Origin: Pseudomonadales bacterium
GTDB taxonomy: Bacteria; Pseudomonadota; Gammaproteobacteria; Pseudomonadales; Pseudohongiellaceae
Assembly (NCBI GenBank): GCA_012103535.1
Contig: WLWQ01000001.1
Coordinates: 372,001 to 436,000 of the forward strand
DNA length: 64,000 nt
Reading direction: 5' to 3'
The position numbers and the translations under genes were made by a program. How positions within the stretch are numbered: position 1 is the stretch's first letter; every line of letters begins with the position of its first letter. The notes below the pieces were generated by a model, which saw nothing but the letters and a program-made list of their open reading frames with translations, was not told where the DNA came from and did not search any database. This document shows, in pieces, positions 57,691 through 64,000 of the stretch.

Positions 57691-58135
57691 CGTATTTCAA
57701 TTCTCCGCAGCCAGGGGCCACAATGTCCATCATAACGCAAAGTACGTTACTGGTGTCTACCTGACGGCTGGTCTCCATGGTTCCATCTACCAATAATGAT
57801 ACTAAGTGGGACATTAGTGGGTTGTGACCTACCAGAATTACGTGTTCGTCCTGGTTCTCTTCCAACAGGTTTAGCACATCGTAGGGGTCGGAGTCGGGAG
57901 TGATCAAAGGAGATTCTTCGAATTCGATACTGGGGAAGGCTAATTTAAAATCGGCCGCCGTTTGTTTCGCTCTTTCATAGGGACTTACAAAGCCCTTATC
58001 AAGCAATGGAGACTGCAAAAAGAATTTCTTAACCACGGCACGATTCTGAGCAATTCCTTCAGGCGTAAGCTCGCGTTCTGCATCAGAACTCGCCCTGCGA
58101 TCGGCGATACCATGACGAACAAGATAAACTAACAT
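57677..58135 (-). CDS. sixA: Phosphohistidine phosphatase SixA
   Basis: Small histidine phosphatase of 152 residues; SixA dephosphorylates phosphohistidine in phosphorelay or PTS proteins (NPr in E. coli). Catalytic motif VYLVRHGIAD at the N-terminus, then ELTPEGIAQNRAVVKKF, SPYERAKQTAADF and the second His in VILVGHNPLMSHLVSLL. Located between DUF4389 and DUF4892 genes and near gpsA, an order I recall from Pseudomonas. Confidence 0.92.
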   Translation of the reverse strand: MLVYLVRHGIADRRASSDAERELTPEGIAQNRAVVKKFFLQSPLLDKGFVSPYERAKQTAADFKLAFPSIEFEESPLITPDSDPYDVLNLLEENQDEHVILVGHNPLMSHLVSLLVDGTMETSRQVDTSNVLCVMMDIVAPGCGELKYVLEP

Positions 58136-58161
58136 AAGCTTGAAGACACCGATGCAGACCG

Positions 58162-58611
58162 CTAAGTGTCTTTATCTCCTCCTGTTCCGTTTGTTGTGTT
58201 ATCAGTTTTCGGCTTTTTAGGAGTGGATTTTTTCTTTGCTGCTTTTTTGGCTGGGGATTTTTTCGCGGCAGTTTTCTTCGTCGCCGTTTTGCTCGATCCG
58301 CTTTCGTCATTGCCATCATCGTCACCAACGCTGGGAAAATCCGAAAATGGGAATGGTTTATCTTCCGAACCGTAAAGCAAAAATTTTAGTATCTGATAAA
58401 TATATTGTGCTAATGCCCCACTGAAATCTTTTAAATTGGAATTCGCTTCTCCAGCTATTAAAGAGAAAAGAGCCTGCGCAATCATGATCACCAATATTAC
58501 CGGCGCAATTATCAAATAGAGGACAACGGCGAATGCGATCATAAACAGTACACGTATCCACGAATTCGGTTCCCGTAGGTTGTCTACTATTTCATCAAGT
58601 TCTTCCGACAT
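58162..58611 (-). CDS. DUF4389 membrane protein with a histone H1-like lysine/alanine tail
   Basis: Protein of 149 residues. The N-terminal part is the DUF4389 domain: two membrane helices (WIRVLFMIAFAVVLYLIIAP and VILVIMIAQALFSLIAGE) and NLKDFSGALAQYIYQILKFL. After a short acidic linker comes a tail of about 40 residues built from Lys, Ala, Ser, Thr and Pro (KKTAAKKSPAKKAAKKK), like the H1-type tails of some bacterial DNA-binding proteins. It lies 3 bases after gpsA. Function unknown. Confidence 0.88.
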   Translation of the reverse strand: MSEELDEIVDNLREPNSWIRVLFMIAFAVVLYLIIAPVILVIMIAQALFSLIAGEANSNLKDFSGALAQYIYQILKFLLYGSEDKPFPFSDFPSVGDDDGNDESGSSKTATKKTAAKKSPAKKAAKKKSTPKKPKTDNTTNGTGGDKDT

Positions 58612-58613
58612 TT

Positions 58614-59651
58614 TTATCCCTCGGTAGCATTTAAAATTTTCTCCTCGCTCGCCTCAAATTCTACATCAAGTGCCTGCTCACTGAGCATTAATGAAGAAAC
58701 AATATTGCGGATGGATTCGTTTTCATAAATGATTTTATACAATCCAGTTGCCAGCGGCATGTATACCCCGAGTTCATCCGCCTTTTCTTTTACTAATTTT
58801 ACGGTATTCACGCCTTCAGCTACCTGCCCTATTTCCTCTGTAGCATCTTCGACCGATTTGCCAGCTCCCAAGGCCTGGCCTACTCGGTAATTGCGACTAA
58901 GTGGAGTAGAACAAGTTACAACCAAATCGCCGACTCCGGCAAGGCCCAGAAAAGTCATGGGATCGGCGCCGAGCTCACTACCAAAGCGGGCCATCTCCGT
59001 GAGGCTGCGAGTGACCAACATGCTGTTGGTGTTATAGCCCATGCCCAACTGAGCTGCCAATCCGGCGATAATGGCATAGATGTTTTTTAGCGATCCGCCT
59101 AATTCCACGCCGAACATGTCGTCGTTTGTGTAAACCCTGAAAGTTTCTGAACGAAGAATTTCTTTTACTGTTTCCCTGACTTGTTCATTATTACTGGCAA
59201 TTACGGTACCAGTAAGGTGATTACTAGCGATTTCCTTTGCCAGGTTTGGACCACTTAGCACACCGACTTTTGCGCTGGGTGCTTCTTCGAGAAGTATCTG
59301 ACTCATCAGTCGAAAAGTATCTGGCTCGATACCTTTAGTGGTACTGATCAACATTGCGTCTGTCGGAGAAAAATTTACAATCTGCTTCACTACTTCGCGA
59401 AAAGAGGAGCTGGGAACAGCCACGAAGATTACGCTCGCGGAGGTAACTGCATTTTCCATACTCTCAGTAGCGACGACTTTTTCGTTGAGTTCATAGCCCG
59501 GCAAATACTGCGCGTTTTCATGATCTCTGTTTACCTGCTCAACTAATTCACTACTGCGCATCCAGAACAGTACATCGTGACCATTTTTAGCAATAATATT
59601 TGCGATTACAGTACCAAAACTGCCGCCACCAATAACTGATATCTTGCTCAA
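58614..59651 (-). CDS. gpsA: Glycerol-3-phosphate dehydrogenase [NAD(P)+]
   Basis: Makes sn-glycerol-3-phosphate from dihydroxyacetone phosphate for phospholipid synthesis. 345 residues with SVIGGGSFGTVIANIIAKNG (nucleotide fold), LISTTKGIEPDTF, the catalytic lysine region GVELGGSLKNIYAIIAG and TCSTPLSRNYRVG. Follows a methyltransferase gene by 77 bases and is close to DUF4389 (3 bases), so the downstream genes are probably read with it. Confidence 0.96.
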   Translation of the reverse strand: MSKISVIGGGSFGTVIANIIAKNGHDVLFWMRSSELVEQVNRDHENAQYLPGYELNEKVVATESMENAVTSASVIFVAVPSSSFREVVKQIVNFSPTDAMLISTTKGIEPDTFRLMSQILLEEAPSAKVGVLSGPNLAKEIASNHLTGTVIASNNEQVRETVKEILRSETFRVYTNDDMFGVELGGSLKNIYAIIAGLAAQLGMGYNTNSMLVTRSLTEMARFGSELGADPMTFLGLAGVGDLVVTCSTPLSRNYRVGQALGAGKSVEDATEEIGQVAEGVNTVKLVKEKADELGVYMPLATGLYKIIYENESIRNIVSSLMLSEQALDVEFEASEEKILNATEG

Positions 59652-59728
59652 AGTATCTGTATCCCTGCTCTTTTTAGTGCGCGCTCATGATAGTCCGATT
59701 GGGTAGTAGAACCAAGCAATCTCCACCT

Positions 59729-60475
59729 CTAGGCTGGTTTACGGCTCACATGAAGTGATATTGGCCATCTTACATCACGCTGTGACTCACTATCCCAGGC
59801 GGCAACAAATTCAGCCTCAATCAATTCGAGTGGAGATGAGCCTTTGTCTGCCATATAGCGCTGAACCGCCGACCAGGAATGGTAATAATTCAAAACGTCC
59901 TGGGCGCTCCATTTGCAAATTATTTCGAAAGAAGGCGATTCAATGTTAGTGAAAGGAAAGTGAATATCTTGGTAGCGTGTTTCTACGTAGCATCTTTCCG
60001 TTGGCCAATATTTCCCGACAATGTCACTGTAGAGATGCGCAGTGATCTCATCACAGCGTGGATTGATTTCGTGTAAGCCATAACTCCAAACTGCCAATAC
60101 ACCATCTGCTTTTAATACACGCCTGGTGGATTCAAAAAACTTATCAATATCAAACCAGTGAATCGCTTGGGCGACGGTTATCAGATCGGCACTGCTGTCT
60201 GCGATATCAGGATTTTCTGCCGGCATCACCTGGTACTCTAGATTTTCTTTGAACTGACCCTGCTCTATTTGTTCACTGCTCGCGTCAGTCGCAAGCACTT
60301 TATTAAAGTAAGGTGACAAGCCGGTAGCCGCCTGTCCATTCCCAGTAGCACAATCCCAAGCTAATTCATTGCTAGAACAAAGTTTCGCCAAATATTTAAA
60401 CAAGGATTCGGGATAAGTTGGCCTGGCAGCAGCATAAGAATTCGCGTGGCCGGAAAAGTGGTCTTTAAAGCTCAT
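59729..60475 (-). CDS. Class I SAM-dependent methyltransferase, substrate unknown
   Basis: Protein of 248 residues with the class I SAM fold: LAWDCATGNGQAATGLSPYF (motif I, about 38-57), VLATDASSEQIEQ (motif II) and ITVAQAIHWFDIDKFFEST (motif III region), then ADGVLAVWSYGLHEINPR. It is closest in look to the group with yeast Tmt1-like enzymes acting on small carboxylates, but the substrate cannot be told. Its ATG overlaps the RnfG-like gene by 4 bases, so the pair is translationally coupled. Confidence 0.82.
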   Translation of the reverse strand: MSFKDHFSGHANSYAAARPTYPESLFKYLAKLCSSNELAWDCATGNGQAATGLSPYFNKVLATDASSEQIEQGQFKENLEYQVMPAENPDIADSSADLITVAQAIHWFDIDKFFESTRRVLKADGVLAVWSYGLHEINPRCDEITAHLYSDIVGKYWPTERCYVETRYQDIHFPFTNIESPSFEIICKWSAQDVLNYYHSWSAVQRYMADKGSSPLELIEAEFVAAWDSESQRDVRWPISLHVSRKPA

Positions 60476-61098
60476 TGCACAGAATTGATGAACGCAATTC
60501 GATTCGTTTGAAAAAACACCAGCACATCATAAATGCGATCGGCAACTGCTCGCGGCGTAATGGAAGCGCCAACGAATTGATCATATTCATTAACATCTTC
60601 GATAGTTTGCCAGCTAAGTCTCTGAATATCTCGCATTGAACTGCCGCTAAATCCTCTCATCCACTGCGACTGGATAACATCAATTACACCGAAATCTTCA
60701 TTCGACTCAAGATCTTCCAAAACTCGGGCAGCACCTATCCGGCCAAACATATCAATTGAAACCAACAAGTCGACAGTTCCATTAAAACCATCTTCTGCTA
60801 TTGCAGGTAGCGCCACTGCGATTACTTCTTCATTTTCCACCGCAATATAGGCCACGCGATCGCGAATTAATCCAAGCAAATGAGTATTGATTAAATCGTT
60901 TTCTGTGCCGGAATTTGAAATGGAATAGGAATGGAAACTAAGCTCGCGATTAGTATCGCTTGCCGTAAAAAACTGTAGCAAATTTTGCTGGTCGAATTTT
61001 TGCCTGCTAGCAACCACGGCACCATTACTAAGAATTGTAAACAGGAGCAGCACTACTATCGCAATTAAGCCGATAGAGATTGTTGGCAATTTGGACAT
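60472..61098 (-). CDS. Orphan RnfG/RsxG-like FMN-binding protein
   Basis: Protein of 208 residues resembling RnfG/RsxG: one N-terminal helix (TISIGLIAIVVLLLFTILSN), then the FMN-bind domain (GFNGTVDLLVSIDMFGRIGA) and, at 173-183, DQFVGASITPR. In RnfG the corresponding GAT carries FMN on the threonine; here it is serine 179. The PGLG turn usual after the first strands is also missing (ESNEDFGVID). No rnfABCDE genes are nearby; it sits between nuoN and a methyltransferase. It may be a diverged, possibly FMN-free, relative. Start is 34 bases after nuoN. Confidence 0.8.
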   Translation of the reverse strand: MSKLPTISIGLIAIVVLLLFTILSNGAVVASRQKFDQQNLLQFFTASDTNRELSFHSYSISNSGTENDLINTHLLGLIRDRVAYIAVENEEVIAVALPAIAEDGFNGTVDLLVSIDMFGRIGAARVLEDLESNEDFGVIDVIQSQWMRGFSGSSMRDIQRLSWQTIEDVNEYDQFVGASITPRAVADRIYDVLVFFQTNRIAFINSVQ

Positions 61099-61132
61099 AT
61101 TGCTGCCCTGGGTTTTAGGATTGACCTTCTAC

Positions 61133-62605
61133 TTAAAGAATATAGGTCGAGATTGTTTCGATGATTGAGACAACTGGTGTCGGGTAAACTCCAAGCACAA
61201 CCAGGAGCACTAATAGAAATGCTAAAACTGCATGGGAACTCAAATTGTTTCCAACAGCAACATCGAACCTCTGCTCTTCATCATCGGTAAGCAACATTCG
61301 ATAAACGATTCTTAAATAGTAATACAAACCTATCCCGCTGCCGATAATCAGCACTGCCAGGAGCACCCATAATGCCGCTTCTACACCGGCAAAAAAGATA
61401 TAGAACTTACCAATAAAGCCAACGGTTAAAGGAATACCGGCCAGCGATAGCAGCATTCCAGTGAATACCACTGCTAACCAGGGGCTACGCCAGAACAGTC
61501 CTTTGTAGTCATCGATACTGTCGAATTCTCTTTCGCTGGAGGAGACCACTGAAGCTACTCCAAAGGCACCGGCAGACATAATTACATAGGCCACTAGATA
61601 GAACGTCACCGCTTCTACACTGATCGAGCCTTGCACGAAATAGCTTGCCACTAATGCGATGAGTAAATATCCCATGTGCGCAATGGAAGAATAAGCAAGG
61701 ATTCGCTTCAAGTTATCCTGCAGCAATGCCAGGAGATTACCAGCCAAGATGGAAGCCGTTGCAACCAATGAAACTACCAACACGAATGATTCGAAGGTAA
61801 GCGCTTCGGAAGCTTCAATAAAACGCAGCAATACGACAAACATAGCCGCCTTGCCGATGGTGGCAAGATACGTTGTGGCCGGGAGTGGAGAGCCTTCGTA
61901 GACATCGGGTGTCCACATATGAAAAGGCGCCAGGGAGAGCTTAAAGGCGATACCGATAAACACCAGAATAAGCGCCGCGATTGTGAAACCTGCACTTAGT
62001 CCTTCTGTCACATTTGCAACATTGACTACGCTGGCAAACTGCAGAGTTCCGGTTTGTGCATACACCAGCGCAATGCCAAACAGTAATATTCCGGAAGCAG
62101 CAGCGGATAGCACCAAGTATTTAACTGACGCTTCCAATGGAAACTTAGCAGATTTTTCGCTATGCACCGGATAAGCCACCATGCCATACAGCGACATGCT
62201 TAATGTTTCCAGTCCGAGAATGGTACTAACAAAATGATTGCTACTAACCATAACAATGGCGCCAATTGTGGCGATACCAAGCAGCAGGAAATATTCTTCT
62301 TTATTGTCATCCAGGTCTGCAAGATAGGGATAACTGAAAATGGCAATGAACATGGCAGTCGCACAAGTCACAATGATAAAGAACAAGCTGTATTGATCTA
62401 AGATCATTAGCGGCGTAACTTGCGAGTTAGTGGTCGGCATTAAAAATGCCGCACTTAAAGTTGCGATCAGCAAGCCTGCGATCGTGATTACCGCGGTGAG
62501 GGTATAGTTTCTTTTTATACCAATAGCAGTCATCGCTACCACAACAGTGCCCGTTGTAATTAGCAACGGCAGTAATGGTATTAAGTCAGCAAGAGTTATA
62601 TTCAT
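61133..62605 (-). CDS. nuoN: NADH-quinone oxidoreductase subunit N
   Basis: Antiporter-like membrane subunit of complex I, 490 residues, about 14 helices. Diagnostic segments: STILGLETLSMSLYGMVA (conserved Glu), VKYLVLSAAASGILLFGIAL with the pumping Lys, and LKRILAYSSIAHMGYLLIAL. It follows nuoM by 2 bases and is the last subunit gene of the complex, with an RnfG-like gene downstream. Confidence 0.97.
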   Translation of the reverse strand: MNITLADLIPLLPLLITTGTVVVAMTAIGIKRNYTLTAVITIAGLLIATLSAAFLMPTTNSQVTPLMILDQYSLFFIIVTCATAMFIAIFSYPYLADLDDNKEEYFLLLGIATIGAIVMVSSNHFVSTILGLETLSMSLYGMVAYPVHSEKSAKFPLEASVKYLVLSAAASGILLFGIALVYAQTGTLQFASVVNVANVTEGLSAGFTIAALILVFIGIAFKLSLAPFHMWTPDVYEGSPLPATTYLATIGKAAMFVVLLRFIEASEALTFESFVLVVSLVATASILAGNLLALLQDNLKRILAYSSIAHMGYLLIALVASYFVQGSISVEAVTFYLVAYVIMSAGAFGVASVVSSSEREFDSIDDYKGLFWRSPWLAVVFTGMLLSLAGIPLTVGFIGKFYIFFAGVEAALWVLLAVLIIGSGIGLYYYLRIVYRMLLTDDEEQRFDVAVGNNLSSHAVLAFLLVLLVVLGVYPTPVVSIIETISTYIL

Positions 62606-62607
62606 TG

Positions 62608-64000
62608 TTAATTCTGTACCACGGCAGCGAAGAGTTCCTCGGTGCCGTTTAATAATTCAAGTAGTACCGGTTGCGACATTGCCAAAAAGGATTGCGGGTA
62701 CATACCCATCCATACCAGGCCAATCATCATGGCGCCAAAATAGACCATCTCTCTGCGGGTTAAGTCAGTCAGATGACTATCATCGAACTCTGAATTTTTG
62801 TATTCACCATGGAATATTTTCTGAATTACCCAGAGTGAATACACTGAAGCTAAGATAAGCCCAAAAGCCGAAACAACTGTCAAAGTTATATTTGCCTGGA
62901 AAGCGCCAAGCAGAGCCAGAAATTCGCCAATGAAGTTGCCTAATCCAGGCATGCCCAGGGCGGCTACAGAAAAGAATAGCGCCACTACCGCCATGCGCGG
63001 CACTTTGGCCCAAAAGCCACCCATGTCCGGCATGCTGCGGGTATGAATACGATGCTGCAAACCGCCGGCTAACATGAACAATGCCGCTGCACTGAGTCCG
63101 TGGGCCAGCATGGTCATGACTGCGCCCTGCAAGGCTTGTTCGTTCCAGGCGTAAACACCAAGAGTGACAAAACCCATATGGCTGACACTGGTATAGGCAA
63201 TCAGGCGTTTTATGTCCGTCTGGGCAAAGGCGACTTTGGCACAGTACAAAATACTGATGGCAGCGAGTGTCATCGCAATCGGCGCAAAACTCATGGACGC
63301 TTCTGGAAACAATGGCACTGCAAATCGGATCAAGCCGTAAGCGCCGGTCTTTAACAACACCCCAGCCAGAATCACACTACCGGCAGTGGGGGCTTGACTA
63401 TGTGCGTCCGGAAGCCAGGCATGAAATGGTACTGAAGGTAACTTGGTAGTAAAGGCGATGAAGAAACCCAACATGATCCACATTTCCAGTGAACCACTGG
63501 TTTGAACAGTCAGCAGATCGTGATAATTAAAACTAATTACGCCATTTTGTACGTAATGGAAATAGGCCAATGCCAGGATAGATACCAGCATCAACATGCC
63601 GGTTACCTGGGTGAAGATAAAAAACTTCATGGCGGCATAGTTCTTATTCTCGTGCCCCCAGATAGCAATGATGAAGTACATCGGAATCAACATTACTTCC
63701 CAGAAGAAGAAAAACAAAAACAAGTCTAAGGCGGCGAATACGCCAAGCACCCCCGCCAGGGTCCACAACAAATTAAAATAGAAAAATCCCGACCGCTCTT
63801 TAATTTCATCCCAGGCCGATCCAACGGCAATTACACCGAGGAAACCGGTGAGCAAAAGCAATAAAACACTTAATCCATCTGCAGCCAGATAAAAGGAAAT
63901 GCCGAAGCGAGGAATCCAATCGGCTTCGACCGAGGCTACCCAGCCACCGCTGCTCGGTTCTGCTCCGAGTAAAGTCAGCATGAGGGCTAGATCTAACAAG
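62608..64000 (-). CDS. nuoM: NADH-quinone oxidoreductase subunit M, 5' end cut by window edge
   Basis: Antiporter-like proton-pumping subunit of complex I. About 463 residues are visible and the frame runs off the right edge; a TTG at 63999 is probably internal, since NuoM is usually around 500 residues. Motifs: FFFWEVMLIPMYFIIAIWGH with the conserved Glu, KLPSVPFHAWLPDAHSQAPT and LIAYTSVSHMGFVTLG, then MLAHGLSAAALFMLAGGL. The usual nuoL-M-N order means nuoL should lie just beyond the edge. Confidence 0.97.
   Translation of the reverse strand, partial: LLDLALMLTLLGAEPSSGGWVASVEADWIPRFGISFYLAADGLSVLLLLLTGFLGVIAVGSAWDEIKERSGFFYFNLLWTLAGVLGVFAALDLFLFFFFWEVMLIPMYFIIAIWGHENKNYAAMKFFIFTQVTGMLMLVSILALAYFHYVQNGVISFNYHDLLTVQTSGSLEMWIMLGFFIAFTTKLPSVPFHAWLPDAHSQAPTAGSVILAGVLLKTGAYGLIRFAVPLFPEASMSFAPIAMTLAAISILYCAKVAFAQTDIKRLIAYTSVSHMGFVTLGVYAWNEQALQGAVMTMLAHGLSAAALFMLAGGLQHRIHTRSMPDMGGFWAKVPRMAVVALFFSVAALGMPGLGNFIGEFLALLGAFQANITLTVVSAFGLILASVYSLWVIQKIFHGEYKNSEFDDSHLTDLTRREMVYFGAMMIGLVWMGMYPQSFLAMSQPVLLELLNGTEELFAAVVQN

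Noticed and set aside
57644..57740. 32-residue N-terminal extension of the DUF4892 protein
   Set aside because: It lies inside sixA and the 12-base repeat, and would bury the signal peptide.
1..64000. Prophage, insertion sequence, integron, CRISPR or toxin-antitoxin content
   Set aside because: No transposase, integrase, phage or Cas protein, repeat array or tRNA gene was recognised; gene content is core throughout.

Overview
The window is a dense, ordinary-looking chromosomal segment of a gammaproteobacterium (base composition in the mid-40s % GC by eye, not computed). The taxon is inferred from LexA with an E. coli-type CTG-N10-CAG box, FimV/TgpA/BatA-D/DUF2835/DUF6763 proteins, the large NAD-dependent glutamate dehydrogenase, and the block leuC-leuD-asd-fimV-truA-trpF-trpB-trpA-accD-folC-dedD-cvpA-purF, which resembles the order in Pseudomonas- and Legionella-like genomes. 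I cannot name the species. No tRNA, rRNA, insertion sequence, prophage, CRISPR array or integrase was seen.

Layout. 1-3.3 kb: etfB-etfA (etfA runs off the left edge), a small secreted repeat protein, a DUF1285 protein that seems to lack a normal start codon, and a DUF4823-like lipoprotein. 3.3-3.8 kb: a gene-free stretch holding a GGA-rich hairpin region that looks like a CsrA/RsmA-sequestering RNA. 3.8-11.1 kb: selU followed by an AddB-like nuclease and an AddA-like helicase-nuclease, overlapping by 4 bases. 11.1-13.9 kb (minus): nagZ, a MscS-family channel and hpt. 14.1-17.9 kb: a DUF6763 gene and autoregulated lexA, convergent with topA. 18.3-26.7 kb: ilvE, tatD, a VanY-like peptidase, a thioredoxin-fold protein, DUF2835 and the giant gdhB.

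26.9-38.5 kb is the most distinctive protein-coding part. A plus-strand Bat operon (MoxR, DUF58, DUF4381, BatA, BatB/TPR, BatD) runs into yciH and then meets a minus-strand MoxR-DUF58-TgpA operon, so two paralogous MoxR/DUF58 modules face each other. 38.5-53.9 kb is the long minus-strand biosynthetic block from leuC to purF (leucine, aspartate-family, tryptophan, fatty acid, folate, purine) with the cell-pole/LysM protein FimV in the middle; leuB is not here. 54-64 kb holds aroC, prmB, folE, a DUF4892/OmpA-like lipid-envelope type protein, sixA, DUF4389, gpsA, a methyltransferase, an orphan RnfG-like FMN protein, nuoN and the 3' part of nuoM.

Most genes are core metabolism, respiration (NuoMN, ETF), recombination and SOS control (AddAB-like, LexA, TopA) and envelope functions (FimV, NagZ, VanY-like, Bat). 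The points most worth a second look are the CsrB/RsmZ-like RNA at about 3.56-3.71 kb, the probable ATT start of the DUF1285 gene, the facing MoxR/DUF58 modules, the orphan RnfG with serine in the flavinylation motif, and an inverted repeat that exactly fills the spacer of the likely gdhB promoter.
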